Source of the DNA: a virus
IMG/VR virus record: IMGVR_UViG_3300017998_000026
Span: 1-28,401 of that record
Length of the DNA: 28,401 bases
Strand: one strand, 5' to 3'
Shown here piece by piece: positions 1 to 8,521 of this stretch (its first letter is position 1; each line of letters starts with the position of its first letter). The notes under the pieces were generated by a model that made no database searches, was not told the DNA's origin, and saw only the letters and a list, made by a program, of their open reading frames with translations. A program made the position numbers and the translations under genes.

Positions 1-2040
1 CGAGCATATGAACGTGTTGTAACGGCAGCCGTCGTTCGTGGAATCGCCGAGGATGATGCCGTTTTGGCAGGCGATGATCTGGCCGGTCCGGACCACGTTG
101 CCCTGGAAGTTGTAGGTGTCCGATGCCCCGGCGGCATGGAATGCGGTGTTGCCTGTGCTCGTGATCCGGCCAACGGTGATGTCGTTGTTGAAGCAGCCGA
201 AGTCGGAGATGCCGGTCGAGTCGGCATTGAGCCCCATGCCGGTCAGGCTGTTTATGTCGCCGATCCAGATGCGGTTGTCGCTTGCCCGGTTCATCAGGAC
301 GGCCTGAGTGATCGTCTGGCTGTTGCCGTCAAGTTCGGCGAGGCGAAGGTCGAGGCAGTTCAGGATCTGGTTGCCCGTGCCGGGGGTGATGGTCAGCATC
401 GAGGTCATCGCGCCCGACGCCTTGACGTGCGCCGCCGTCGCGTCGAAGGTCACCCAGCCGTTCCCTGTGTGCGTATAGAGCGGGTCGAAGGCGATGGCCC
501 CCGAGATGACGTAGGTGCCCGGCAGGAGCAGGATCGAATAGGGCCTGGTGACCGCAGCGGCGGCCGTGATCGCAGCGTTGATCTCCGTCTGGTCGGCGGT
601 CCCATCGCAGACGGCGGTCGCCAGGGCTGCTAGGCCGGCGGCGGTGTCCGAGGCCGCGAGGATGTAGTCGTAAGGGAAGGCCCCACCGCCGCCGTCGCCC
701 GTCCCGAGCGGCCCGACTTCGGTGCCGGCGCTGTCCCGGTAGTACAGCCCGCCCGTCTTGGAGTAGAGCCGATGGTGGCTCGCCGCGGGGTTGCCCGGCG
801 CGGAGCCATCCGTGCCGTCAAGGTAGGTGAACACGCCTTCATCGTTCAGGCCGCCAGTCGTGGGGGTGGCCCAGACAAGCAGGTGGGTGGTTGGATCTAC
901 CGTGAGCACCTGGCCGTCAGCGCCTTTGGCGAGCCGGGCGGGTGCGCCGCCGGTGTCGCCGACGATGAGATCGGCGGCCGCGCTCATGGGGTTAGCGATC
1001 CCGCCAGCGTCCCAGGCCGGGAGGTGCGTGGTCGGATCGACCGTCAGAACCTGGCCGTCCGTGCCGACCGGGAGACGCCCAGGAGCGCCCGGGGGCGGAT
1101 AGAGCGAGAGCGTGTTGAGTGCCCATCCGGCCGCGCCGTTGCCCGTCGTAGCCAGGAGCCGCCAGTACCGCGCCGTGATCGGGCCTGAGAGGTTCCGAAC
1201 CCCTGTGTCGATGAAGGTTACGGCCCCGCTGTCTCTGGTCGTCCAGGTCGAGTCATCGGTGCTCGATTGCAGCGCCCAGACGGCAGCACCGGCAGGGCTC
1301 CCGCCCTCAAGAGCACGCCAGGCGCCGATCGTATGAGCGGTTCCGAGGTCGATCTCCACCCACTGATTGGCCGAACTGATGAAGCCGCCAACATGGAACG
1401 TCGCATCGTTGCCGTCATTGACGTTCGAGGGGACATATGTCAGGTACGTCGCGTTGGCTGATGCAGTGCCAGCTGGCGCCAGGTCCGCGCCCAGGGCCGG
1501 CTGGACGATCATGTCGCCGGCCGTCGTCATGGGGTTGTCGAAGCCTGTGGGCGGGTCCCAGGTGACGTGGCCGGTTATCGCATCTACCGTTAGCACGTCG
1601 CCTTCCGCGCCCACTGGCAGCCGGGTCGGCGTCGCTATCGGCGGCGTCCCCGCGATGACGGCTCCGCCTACGATCAGGTCGTCCTGTGCCTCCATCGGGT
1701 TCGTCATCGTGCCGGTGATAGGGTCCCAAGCCGCGTGCGTCGCGTCCGTCGCCGTGAGCACGTCGCCCGCAATCGGCACGCCTGCCGCGTCGATGCTGAC
1801 GCCCTGGAGCGCCCGGACCTTCAGGTTGCCAAGGTGCCCCTCAAGGTCGCCGCCGTAGATCGGCGGAGTGTGAAGCGGGCCATCGAGCGCGTGCGGGGTC
1901 GTCCCACCACCACCACCACCACCACCGCCCCCGCCGCCACCACCACCGCCCCCGCCGCCACCACCACCAGCGGCTGTACCGGGGATGCCGGCCAGCGATG
2001 CTTTGCGGACTTCCTTGGCGGCGTGCAGTCGAACGGTCAT
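1..2040 (-). CDS. Tail fibre / receptor-binding protein (partial, runs off left edge)
   Basis: An uninterrupted reading frame starts at ATG 2040, one base after the hub stop, with GGTGG six bases upstream, and stays open to base 1; about 680 residues are visible and the C-terminus is missing. In order: a run of 21 glycines (residues 25-45); phage-fibre repeats of the type NPM-x4-DLIVG followed by LPVGxxGxVLTVD; a discoidin-like (F5/8 type C) beta-sandwich at about 190-316 with WVEIDLGTAHTIGAWR and ARYWRLLATT; more repeats (GADGQVLTVDPTTH); then from about 457 a region with DGTADQTEINAAI that looks like the entry to a right-handed beta-helix of the pectate-lyase type, as in tailspike depolymerases. 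It is last in the tail operon, where receptor-binding proteins usually sit. Fibre assignment is firm; depolymerase activity is inference because no catalytic site can be pointed to. Confidence 0.85.
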   Translation of the reverse strand, partial: MTVRLHAAKEVRKASLAGIPGTAAGGGGGGGGGGGGGGGGGGGGGGTTPHALDGPLHTPPIYGGDLEGHLGNLKVRALQGVSIDAAGVPIAGDVLTATDATHAAWDPITGTMTNPMEAQDDLIVGGAVIAGTPPIATPTRLPVGAEGDVLTVDAITGHVTWDPPTGFDNPMTTAGDMIVQPALGADLAPAGTASANATYLTYVPSNVNDGNDATFHVGGFISSANQWVEIDLGTAHTIGAWRALEGGSPAGAAVWALQSSTDDSTWTTRDSGAVTFIDTGVRNLSGPITARYWRLLATTGNGAAGWALNTLSLYPPPGAPGRLPVGTDGQVLTVDPTTHLPAWDAGGIANPMSAAADLIVGDTGGAPARLAKGADGQVLTVDPTTHLLVWATPTTGGLNDEGVFTYLDGTDGSAPGNPAASHHRLYSKTGGLYYRDSAGTEVGPLGTGDGGGGAFPYDYILAASDTAAGLAALATAVCDGTADQTEINAAITAAAAVTRPYSILLLPGTYVISGAIAFDPLYTHTGNGWVTFDATAAHVKASGAMTSMLTITPGTGNQILNCLDLRLAELDGNSQTITQAVLMNRASDNRIWIGDINSLTGMGLNADSTGISDFGCFNNDITVGRITSTGNTAFHAAGASDTYNFQGNVVRTGQIIACQNGIILGDSTNDGCRYNTFICS
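1906..1968 (-). repeat. Glycine-codon tract with 21-bp tandem repeat
   Basis: Twenty-one consecutive glycine codons in the fibre gene. The first two 21-base units (1968-1927) are identical (three GGT, two GGC, GGG, GGC); the third is a diverged unit of six GGT and one GGG. The tract encodes a flexible hinge between the N-terminal attachment part and the repeats, and its exact repetition makes it prone to length change. Confidence 0.9.
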
Positions 2041-2041
2041 G

Positions 2042-3793
2042 TCAGTCCACCAGCGTCCCACCGACAGCGCCGACGTAGGTGCCAGCGCCGCCCGGAACGA
2101 CGGTCATCTCGGTCCGGTAGGTGTCCACGATCCAGAAGCTGCTCTCGCTCATGACCGAATCGATGGCCTCGATCGTGTCCCCCTTCTGGAGCCCGGGGTT
2201 ACCCACGATGCCGAAGTCGTAGACCTTTCGGAAGCCGTCCTGCTTGGCGAGTTGCGCAGAGGCCGTGGCAGCCGCCTGGGTCGTGGTCGTGATCGCCGAC
2301 TCATTCACGATCACCCGGCGGATGGGATTGTTCAGGCTCGCCTCCATCGCCCCGGTGGGGCTGGTCGGCTCGGGGAGCCCGACTACGCCAGCGCCGGCTA
2401 TGGCGATCTGGACCACGTCGTTCCCGCTGGCGTCCTTGCCGACGACCTTGACCCGGGTGGCCAACTCGTACTCGTCGACGGCCCGCTCGAGGCTGATCAG
2501 GTCCACGCCACTCGTGTACGGCCATGACGAACTGCCAATGGCGACAGGCTCGAAGTGGTAGGTGCCGTCCTCGGTGGCGAAACTGTGATAGCCCACGAGC
2601 GCCCCTAGTTGCGCGAGCGCCGCAGCGAAGCTCGTCCCGTCCGTCACCTCGAAGTCCCCGGCGATATAGTCGGTCGTCGTCACCGCCGTGGCGGGGAAGT
2701 CCATGTGGCTCAACAGGTCGTTCACGATGTCGGAGACCTGCATGTTCAGGAACACGAAGTTCGCTGGGGTGCGCACGGCCCCGGCCGTGGTGGCCCCTTG
2801 CGGGTAGTTCACGATCGCGCTCTGGACGATCGCCTTCTTCATGAAGTCCCGGCACGTTATGACGATGCTCCGCTGGCTCCGGTCCCGCGTCTCGTCGCCC
2901 TTGTCGATGAAGCCGTAGAACGTCTGAACCGAGTTGGCAGGGTCGCCGTACCACTGATGGACCCAGATCTTCTTGTCGGGCACGACTAGCGGAAGCCACT
3001 GGCTCCAGAGCGGCTCGTCCTCCGGCGCGAGTTCGCACTCGATCTCAAGGCCGTCCGCGTCAGTCTGGAGGCTCTTGTCGATGGAGATGCGCTTGACCTG
3101 GATCGGCACCGGCGCGATGTGGCCACCCCAGATCTCCATGGAGGTGGCGTTGGCGAACATGGCGCCGTAGCTGGTGCCTGCCGCGATATGGACCGACCAC
3201 CAGCGATGCGGCCCGGCGGCCACGCTCCCCTGCAGCACCCCGCCTCTCACGGGCTGCGCGTCCGCTACCGTCCAGGTGGTCCCATTGTCCGAGTATTCGA
3301 TGGTCCAGGTGCTCCAGCAGCCAGCGTTAGAACCCACCGTTATTCCCATGAGCCGCCAGTAAGTCACGTCCTTGGCGGTCCCCAGGTCCCAGGTGAAGCG
3401 CCCCTCCCAGGACGCGGGAGTCAGGGTAACCGAGTCGTCCAGCCCGAAGCGGCAGTTGCCTGGCCAGCAAGCGTCCGAGTTGGCGTTTGTCATCAAGTCG
3501 CCGTAGAGCGGGTAAACCCAGCCACCGCTGAAGGATGAGGCGTAGGTGTAGGGATGGAGCGGGCCGGAGGTGTACGGAGAGGGCTGTTTAGTAGACGGGT
3601 AGTACAGTTCGAGCTGGGCCCAGCAGCCCCCGAGCAGATCCTGAGAGGACGGGAACGCGCCATGCGTAGGCACGTAGTCGCTGATGACCGTGTCCGGGCT
3701 GCCCTCGATCTCCACGAGCGCGTGAAAGCCGCTGGCACCGGCCATGAACTTGGAGACGAGGATCTCCTCTAGACCGCTGGACAGCCCTTGCAC
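2042..3793 (-). CDS. Minor tail / baseplate hub-like protein with discoidin-like insert
   Basis: 583 residues from GTG 3793, one base after the stop of the preceding gene, with GAGG about seven bases upstream. Residues about 85-225 look like a discoidin (F5/8 type C) carbohydrate-binding fold: FTWDLGTAKDVTYWRLMG, then WTIEYSDNGTTWTVAD. After it, IQVKRISIDKSL begins the part resembling hub/minor-tail proteins that follow the tape measure in siphoviruses (alternating beta segments, DFMKKAIVQSAI, YHFEPVAIG, a final TIEAIDSVMSESSFWIVDTYRTE). It lies between the small tail protein and the fibre, the usual hub position. Expected role: close the tail tip and contact the cell surface, with the insert binding sugars. 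An ATG at residue 17 is an alternative start. Confidence 0.75.
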   Translation of the reverse strand: MQGLSSGLEEILVSKFMAGASGFHALVEIEGSPDTVISDYVPTHGAFPSSQDLLGGCWAQLELYYPSTKQPSPYTSGPLHPYTYASSFSGGWVYPLYGDLMTNANSDACWPGNCRFGLDDSVTLTPASWEGRFTWDLGTAKDVTYWRLMGITVGSNAGCWSTWTIEYSDNGTTWTVADAQPVRGGVLQGSVAAGPHRWWSVHIAAGTSYGAMFANATSMEIWGGHIAPVPIQVKRISIDKSLQTDADGLEIECELAPEDEPLWSQWLPLVVPDKKIWVHQWYGDPANSVQTFYGFIDKGDETRDRSQRSIVITCRDFMKKAIVQSAIVNYPQGATTAGAVRTPANFVFLNMQVSDIVNDLLSHMDFPATAVTTTDYIAGDFEVTDGTSFAAALAQLGALVGYHSFATEDGTYHFEPVAIGSSSWPYTSGVDLISLERAVDEYELATRVKVVGKDASGNDVVQIAIAGAGVVGLPEPTSPTGAMEASLNNPIRRVIVNESAITTTTQAAATASAQLAKQDGFRKVYDFGIVGNPGLQKGDTIEAIDSVMSESSFWIVDTYRTEMTVVPGGAGTYVGAVGGTLVD

Positions 3794-3794
3794 G

Positions 3795-4148
3795 TCAGTC
3801 CTCGACCAGCGTGGCGTCCACGGTCCAGAGGCCAGGCGCGATCTGGGTCGGCTTGAGTTCCATCACGATCACGGTGAGCGTCTCCTCTGGCGCGACCCAG
3901 GTGACCGGCGTGACGGTCTCGTGGTAGCCGCTCATCGTGGCCCAATCGGCATCGGTGACCCAGGGGAACGTCACCGTCGCCTGCCGGCGCGGTAAGGACC
4001 CGGACTGAATGACCTCGTTCTCGGTTGAGGTCCCGTCGCTGATGATGCCGACGAGGGTGATGAACGGCGGATGCTCGAAACCCGAGTACTTGCCATCCTC
4101 GACCCAGATCGGGTCGATCGGGCCGAGGGCGAAGCCGGAGCTGCTCAT
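3795..4148 (-). CDS. Small tail protein (possible distal-tail component)
   Basis: 117 residues; its ATG overlaps the tape-measure stop by ATGA, so translation is probably coupled. Rich in short beta strands (PPFITLVGIISDGT, RRQATVTFPWVTDADWATM, EETLTVIVMELKP). No signal peptide, membrane segment or catalytic motif. Position directly after the tape measure and before the hub fits a tail-tip or distal-tail component, but that role rests on gene order; no named family is recognised. Confidence 0.65.
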   Translation of the reverse strand: MSSSGFALGPIDPIWVEDGKYSGFEHPPFITLVGIISDGTSTENEVIQSGSLPRRQATVTFPWVTDADWATMSGYHETVTPVTWVAPEETLTVIVMELKPTQIAPGLWTVDATLVED

Positions 4149-6805
4149 GGCCGTATCCCGCTGTATGAACTGAACCTGGAGTTCTGCTTCTGCATCTCCT
4201 CGGCGATCTCGTCGTGAACCATGACGGCGAACCTCTTAGCCGCCGCCCGGTCCGGGTTGCCCGTGAGGGTGAGCTGGATCGTGCCGATCGTGAGCCCGCC
4301 GAAGCCGCCCGTATTCTGGCCGGCTGGGATCACTGCCTCGCCCTTGTGGATGTAGGCGAGCTGGTCGCTGGCCACGAACGGCGTGCCGGTGGCGAATTGC
4401 TTGATCCTTGGTGCCACAGGCGCCGGTGCCACGGACGCGCTCGAATTCTCGCTGCTGCCGCCGGGCAGGTGCCAGGTTGCGAGAGCACCTTGCATCGTGA
4501 GCGAGGCGCTGTTGAGGAGTGAGGTTGCCCAGGTCCCGTTGGCGATGCCAGCGGCGATGCCGTCGGTGAAGCCGGTGCCGTAGGCGCTACCGGCCGCGTT
4601 GCCACCCGTGCTCACAGTGCCGGTGAGGTGGTCCAGCGCCGTCTGAGTGTCGCTCTGGACCGCTTGCCACATCGTGACGACGTTCGGATCGAGGCTGGCC
4701 AGCCCGTCCTTCATGGCCTGGCTCTGAAGCAGCCCGTTGAGCTTGGTCGCCTGCTGAGCGCTCGTGCCGTACTGCGAGTCCTCCTCGAGCAGCGTCATGT
4801 AGGCCGACTGCTGGGTGTAGTACTGCTCTTGGAGCGCGTCCTTCTGGGCCTGCGTCAGCTTCGCATAGGTCTTCTTATCGTTGACCTGTTTCTTCGTCGC
4901 GTTGAGCGCGTCAAGCGCGTCCCGTTCGCGATAGCTGATCGTCGCCTCGTCCGTGACCGCAGTGAGCGCCTCTGACCAGGCACCGGAAAGAGCTGACCGG
5001 CTGCTCTTGATCAGGGCCACGTCCGCGTCGGTACCTTGGCTGATGGTCGTATTCGTGCCGTCCATCGTGGCCTGAACCGCTGGAACGACACCGCTGAAGG
5101 CGTCCGTCGCGGCGGCGGTGATGGCTGGCTTCTGACCCGCCAAGGCGACGGCGCTTCCGCTGAAGGTGGCCCCGTAGTTCGGCACGGCGGGCGTGACCGT
5201 GGGCGTGAGAACACCCGGCGAACCCTGCTGTAGTGCGAGGAGCTTCTGCTGATACTCCTGCGGCCCCAGGCCGTTCCAGGAGAGGAGGTTGCTCTGCGTC
5301 GTTCCGCTGCCAAAGATGTTCTGTATCTGGCCCTGCAGCCAGCCGATCCCGTAGGCGCCCGCCGCGAGGATCCCGGCTCCGATTGCCACCGTCGCAGCTG
5401 TGGCGATCGCGCCGCCGAGCAGGGCACCGATGCCAGCGCCCGCTCCGGCGATCTCGGGCCCGGCCAGTTCGGCCCCGGCCGCCACCTCCGCGCCACCAGC
5501 CGCTACGGCTCCTGCCTCCGCCGTTACCGCCGCTTCCCCTGCCGCCGCGCCTACTTCTGTGCCGGCCGCTGCTACCTCCGGCGTCTGGGTCATGACTGCC
5601 GCAGCGACTGCGGGCCCGCCCGCCGCGACGGCGCCAGCAGTCCCGGTAACTTCCGCGCCGCCGGCCGCCGCTCCGCCGCCTAGCCAGGTCGGAAGCGTCA
5701 GGCCAAGTTGCTCGGCGATCTTCGGGATGAGCGCCCCGGCGAGACTGCCGAACCCGGCCGCGATCTTCGGCGTCATCTGAGCGCCGATTATCAGGAGCGG
5801 ACCGAAGCTCTGGCTGACGGAAGCCAGAGCGCCGCCGATGTTGTGCATGAGGAGCGTGAACTGATTGCCCCAATCGCTCCTGATCGCATCGGCCGCCCTG
5901 TCGGTGGCGCCCTGCGTGTCGGTGGTCGATGTTTGGAACTGGTCGAGGCTGGTAATCCCGGGCTTGAGGGCATCGGCTAGCTGCGCACCAGCACGGGTGC
6001 CGAAGTCCTTTGCGGCCACCTGCGCACGCTGCAGCGGGTCTTGGATCGAGCTGATCTGGCTGATGAGGTCGTTGAGCGTCTGGCCCGGCTTGAGTTGCTT
6101 GATGGCCGTGTTCAATGCCGTGGGGGCCTTGCTCGCGTCGATGCCGGCGGCGGCGAACATGTTGAGCAGGTCAACGCCGTCGGAGAACTGCATGCCCATT
6201 GCGGTTAGCGCGGGTGCCATCTTCTGGAGGGACGTCTGGTCATCAGAGACGCTGGTCCCGTACTTCTGGTGGCTCGCCACCAGTTGATCCATGATCGTGC
6301 CTTCGTCGGCAGCGGTCAGGTTCCACGCATCGGTGACCATCTTGAGCGCAGTCACGGCCTGGGCATCCTGGCCAGTCGCCGTCTCGTAGGTCAGCATCTT
6401 CTGAGTGAGGTCGTCGGCCGCCTGCCCGGACAGGTTGAACCCGCTGATGACCTCTGCCAGCGAGGCCTCGACCGAGTCCATCGACTGGAGGTTGCCCCGA
6501 TACATCGAGTCGATGGCGGAACTCTGCTGGGCGAGCGCCTGACCCGTTAGGCCAGTGTCCGCCGCGAGCTTCTGCGTGGCGGCGTCGAGTGCTGCGCCCT
6601 GCTGGATGGCGATTCCAAACAGAGCGCCGGCACCCGCGCCGATTGCGGAGCCCATGGCGCTCCGCAGTTTCGAGCCGAGCTGCTCGCCCATCGTCTGGCC
6701 GGCGGACTTGCCAGCCGAGTTCGCGGCACTTACGGCGTCGGTCTGGAACTGCCCGGTGTCGAGTTGGAGACGGACACTCGCGAAGATGTCTGCGATAGCG
6801 CTCAT
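4145..6805 (-). CDS. Tape measure protein
   Basis: 886 residues. The ATG overlaps the stop of the frameshifted chaperone product by ATGA, which fixes the start as MSAIADIFASVRLQL. The protein is long, alanine/glycine rich and mostly helical, with hydrophobic stretches around the middle (a GIGALLGGAIATAATVAIGA region) and Q/A-rich coiled segments, as in phage tape measures that set tail length and line the tube. By the usual rule of about 1.5 angstrom per residue it predicts a tail of roughly 130 nm, so a siphovirus. Near the C-terminus is LAYIHKGEAVIP, a motif often seen at tape-measure ends. No peptidase or lysozyme domain is apparent. The chaperone-tape measure-tail tip order is the standard one. 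Confidence 0.93.
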   Translation of the reverse strand: MSAIADIFASVRLQLDTGQFQTDAVSAANSAGKSAGQTMGEQLGSKLRSAMGSAIGAGAGALFGIAIQQGAALDAATQKLAADTGLTGQALAQQSSAIDSMYRGNLQSMDSVEASLAEVISGFNLSGQAADDLTQKMLTYETATGQDAQAVTALKMVTDAWNLTAADEGTIMDQLVASHQKYGTSVSDDQTSLQKMAPALTAMGMQFSDGVDLLNMFAAAGIDASKAPTALNTAIKQLKPGQTLNDLISQISSIQDPLQRAQVAAKDFGTRAGAQLADALKPGITSLDQFQTSTTDTQGATDRAADAIRSDWGNQFTLLMHNIGGALASVSQSFGPLLIIGAQMTPKIAAGFGSLAGALIPKIAEQLGLTLPTWLGGGAAAGGAEVTGTAGAVAAGGPAVAAAVMTQTPEVAAAGTEVGAAAGEAAVTAEAGAVAAGGAEVAAGAELAGPEIAGAGAGIGALLGGAIATAATVAIGAGILAAGAYGIGWLQGQIQNIFGSGTTQSNLLSWNGLGPQEYQQKLLALQQGSPGVLTPTVTPAVPNYGATFSGSAVALAGQKPAITAAATDAFSGVVPAVQATMDGTNTTISQGTDADVALIKSSRSALSGAWSEALTAVTDEATISYRERDALDALNATKKQVNDKKTYAKLTQAQKDALQEQYYTQQSAYMTLLEEDSQYGTSAQQATKLNGLLQSQAMKDGLASLDPNVVTMWQAVQSDTQTALDHLTGTVSTGGNAAGSAYGTGFTDGIAAGIANGTWATSLLNSASLTMQGALATWHLPGGSSENSSASVAPAPVAPRIKQFATGTPFVASDQLAYIHKGEAVIPAGQNTGGFGGLTIGTIQLTLTGNPDRAAAKRFAVMVHDEIAEEMQKQNSRFSSYSGIRP

Positions 6806-7502
6806 GCGTCGTAGCCCTTCACTGAACCCGGAACGAGCCGAGCGAGGCGTTGCATCTGGGCTCGGCCCCTGGCCTTGTTGGGCGGAGGTGCGGGCGGCAG
6901 ATACCACGGCGGCTCGAGATCATGCTGAGACACGGTCACTCCGTACACCGGCACGGGTGCCCGCATGTTCGCGTCCAATGTCGCCGCGTAGGTCTCGGTC
7001 ATTCGGTCACGCTGTTCCTTGGCTATGCGCGTTTGCGCCGCCTGGTGGTAGAGGAGGATCTGGCGGTAGGTGAAGGCTTGCTCGAGGTCGTCGGGACAGA
7101 TGTGCCAGACGGCAAGGGCCCACTCGAGGAGTTCTGCGAGGCTGACTCCACGGCGCGGCGGATGATCGTCAGAACGAGGGCCGTCTGGCTGGAGGTTTTT
7201 GGGTAGGCCACTTCTAGGAGGCGGTCATAGATGACGTCGATGTCCCGCTCGGTCGCGTCCTCGAGGTCGCCCAGGGCATGCGTCTGGTCGTAGGCCAGCA
7301 CGAGTTCGCGCTCGGTGTCGGACATAGCGCGGACGCCCTCTGGCGTGTCAGTGCGGGTATTGGCCAGGGCGATGATCCCGGCCTCGAGCCGCTCCTGCCA
7401 CTCGCGGTTAGCACGCCACTTAAGCTCCGGCACGAGGCGCTCTTCGCCGTTAACGGTGAAGGGGAGGAGGCCGCGGATGACCTCCTCCTCGTTCGCGCTC
7501 AT
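6802..7502 (-). CDS. Tail assembly chaperone, long form made by -1 frameshift (GT-type)
   Basis: Predicted 233-residue product. Ribosomes read 102 codons from ATG 7502, slip back one base on CCCAAAA (7203-7197), and continue in the -1 frame from AAC to the TGA at 6802-6804, adding 131 residues (beginning KNLQPDGPRSDD, then GVSLAELLEWALAVWHICPD, later MTETYAATLDANMR). The -1 frame is open over this whole distance, and its stop overlaps the tape-measure start by ATGA, so the frame looks translated. Siphoviruses (lambda G/GT and relatives) make the tape-measure-binding chaperone in this way. Seen: heptamer, open frame and coupling. Known: family behaviour. Inferred: that slippage occurs here. 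Confidence 0.85.
7023..7502 (-). CDS. Tail assembly chaperone, short form (G-type)
   Basis: The 159-residue zero-frame product. Its ATG overlaps the tail-tube stop by ATGA. Residues 1-102 (MSANEEEVIRGLLPFTVNGE, then helical text to LLEVAYPKTS) are shared with the long form and resemble chaperones encoded between tail tube and tape measure. After the slippery site the zero frame gives a low-complexity Ser/Thr/Pro tail ending TTRRRKRA, which looks like a by-product of the constrained overlap. It would act in the cytoplasm with the long form to coat the tape measure during tail assembly. Confidence 0.85.
   Translation of the reverse strand: MSANEEEVIRGLLPFTVNGEERLVPELKWRANREWQERLEAGIIALANTRTDTPEGVRAMSDTERELVLAYDQTHALGDLEDATERDIDVIYDRLLEVAYPKTSSQTALVLTIIRRAVESASQNSSSGPLPSGTSVPTTSSKPSPTARSSSTTRRRKRA
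7197..7203 (-). promoter_or_regulatory. Programmed -1 frameshift slippery heptamer CCCAAAA
   Basis: Reading the minus strand, codons TAC CCA AAA ACC contain C-CCA-AAA in phase with the zero frame, the canonical X-XXY-YYZ form that lets both tRNAs re-pair one base back. It sits about 300 bases into the chaperone gene, and the -1 frame downstream stays open to the tape-measure start. Confidence 0.85.
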
Positions 7503-8026
7503 ACCGTCAAGCGCTCAATGCTGTAAGGGGCCAGGGTGGGATTGGCGGGGTCGCCGTAGGCCGTGAAGGTCACAGGCGTGCCGGCGGTCATGGTGACGCC
7601 GAACTCGCAGGTGAGGTTGCCGGTCTGGAGTGCGTCGGTCAGAGTGACCGTGCAGGGCTGGCCGTCCGGGCCAGTGGCCTTCATCACGACGTCGTGATGG
7701 TCGGCGGTCAGCACGACGCCGATGCTCTGGGTGAGCTTCGTCATGGACGGCGTGCCCGCCACGCTGGCCGTGCTGGTGTTCTGCAAGGCCGCCTGGAGCT
7801 TGGAGAGCGCCAACTCGTTCAGCTTCGTGCTGAGTTCGGCCTTGATCTTGGTGATGCGGGTCAGACCCTTGAGCGGGCCCACGGCGCCCTGGAACTCGGG
7901 CTCGTACCGGGTCACCGTGATGACGAGCTTGGCCGGGTCCTCGGACGCGCCCAGCTCGATGCTGTTGTACTGGAGGCTGTCGGGCGGTCCGAAGAAGACA
8001 TCTTCGGCCGTGATCGTCATTGGCAT
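7499..8026 (-). CDS. Major tail / tail tube protein
   Basis: 175 residues from ATG 8026, preceded by GGGGAG seven bases upstream, one of the better ribosome sites in the window and consistent with high expression. Beta-rich (SLQYNSIELGASEDPAKLVITVTRYEPEFQG), a central helical piece (LNELALSKLQAALQ), then SIGVVLTADHHDVVMKATGP and a beta end. Size, strand pattern and position between tail terminator and tail chaperone match siphovirus tube proteins, which stack as hexamers around the tape measure. A 75-base gap with hairpins precedes it, unlike the overlaps elsewhere. Functional call from position and fold style; no diagnostic motif exists for this family. Confidence 0.75.
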   Translation of the reverse strand: MPMTITAEDVFFGPPDSLQYNSIELGASEDPAKLVITVTRYEPEFQGAVGPLKGLTRITKIKAELSTKLNELALSKLQAALQNTSTASVAGTPSMTKLTQSIGVVLTADHHDVVMKATGPDGQPCTVTLTDALQTGNLTCEFGVTMTAGTPVTFTAYGDPANPTLAPYSIERLTV

Positions 8027-8057
8027 TTGCGACTCCCCGCGAGAGGGGTTTGCCTCA

Positions 8058-8102
8058 CCGCCCCCACTCGCATTCAGGGCGGATCGGTTGCGCCAGCGGC
8101 GC
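8058..8102 (-). other. Two small inverted repeats before the tail tube gene
   Basis: CCGCCC (8058-8063) pairs with GGGCGG (8077-8082), and GCGCC (8090-8094) pairs with GGCGC (8098-8102) across a three-base loop, in the gap between the tail-terminator stop and the tail-tube start. No T-run follows, so a rho-independent terminator is not supported. RNA processing or stability upstream of an abundant gene is possible; chance in GC-rich DNA is also possible. Confidence 0.3.
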
Positions 8103-8521
8103 TAGGTTGCGATTTCGGTCCGCGTGACCGGGTACTCGATGGTGCTGTGCCAGAGGGGCTGTCGGGTGTCCGGGTCGGTCTCCGGGCCGGACGCCGACAC
8201 ATAGCTGTGCCACGTTCCCAGCCCGCTCGCCGCCATCCGCGCACCCTTGTCGTGGAAGACGGCTTCGACCGCCATGCCCATCGCCTCGGCGTCTGCCGGG
8301 GTCGTGCCATAGGAGCGCACGCCGAGCACCACCATCCGAATCGGAAGGCGGCGCCGTGGCATGCCATCGAGCCAGTTGACGACGATGAAACGCTGGTATT
8401 CGCTCGGCCCTCTGGCATCGCCCGGAGCGGGCTCGTTGGCCCGAACCGGAGCCTTGAGCGAGCGGATGCCCGCGTCGGCATTGAGTTCGGCGACCGCACT
8501 CGTCAGGGGCGAGGAGATCAT
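8102..8521 (-). CDS. Neck / tail terminator-like protein
   Basis: 139 residues; the ATG overlaps the preceding gene's stop by ATGA. Opens MISSPLTSAVAELNADAGIR, has a beta core (YQRFIVVNWLDGMPRRRLP, IRMVVLGVRSYGTT), a helix with AEAMGMAVEAVFHDK, and ends in beta text (HSTIEYPVTRTEIAT). This size, alpha/beta pattern and location just before the tube gene match tail-completion/terminator proteins (lambda gpU-like, DUF3168-like), which cap the tail tube for joining to the head. Assignment rests on order and fold style. Confidence 0.65.
   Translation of the reverse strand: MISSPLTSAVAELNADAGIRSLKAPVRANEPAPGDARGPSEYQRFIVVNWLDGMPRRRLPIRMVVLGVRSYGTTPADAEAMGMAVEAVFHDKGARMAASGLGTWHSYVSASGPETDPDTRQPLWHSTIEYPVTRTEIAT

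Noticed and set aside
1900-1970. CAC-rich stretch on the plus strand as histidine/proline tract or CRISPR-like repeat
   Set aside because: It is the antisense of the glycine codons in the fibre gene; no spacer structure.
6802-7002. A separate 66-residue gene before the tape measure
   Set aside because: No ribosome site; it is the end of the frameshifted chaperone, with the frame open back to the slippery site.
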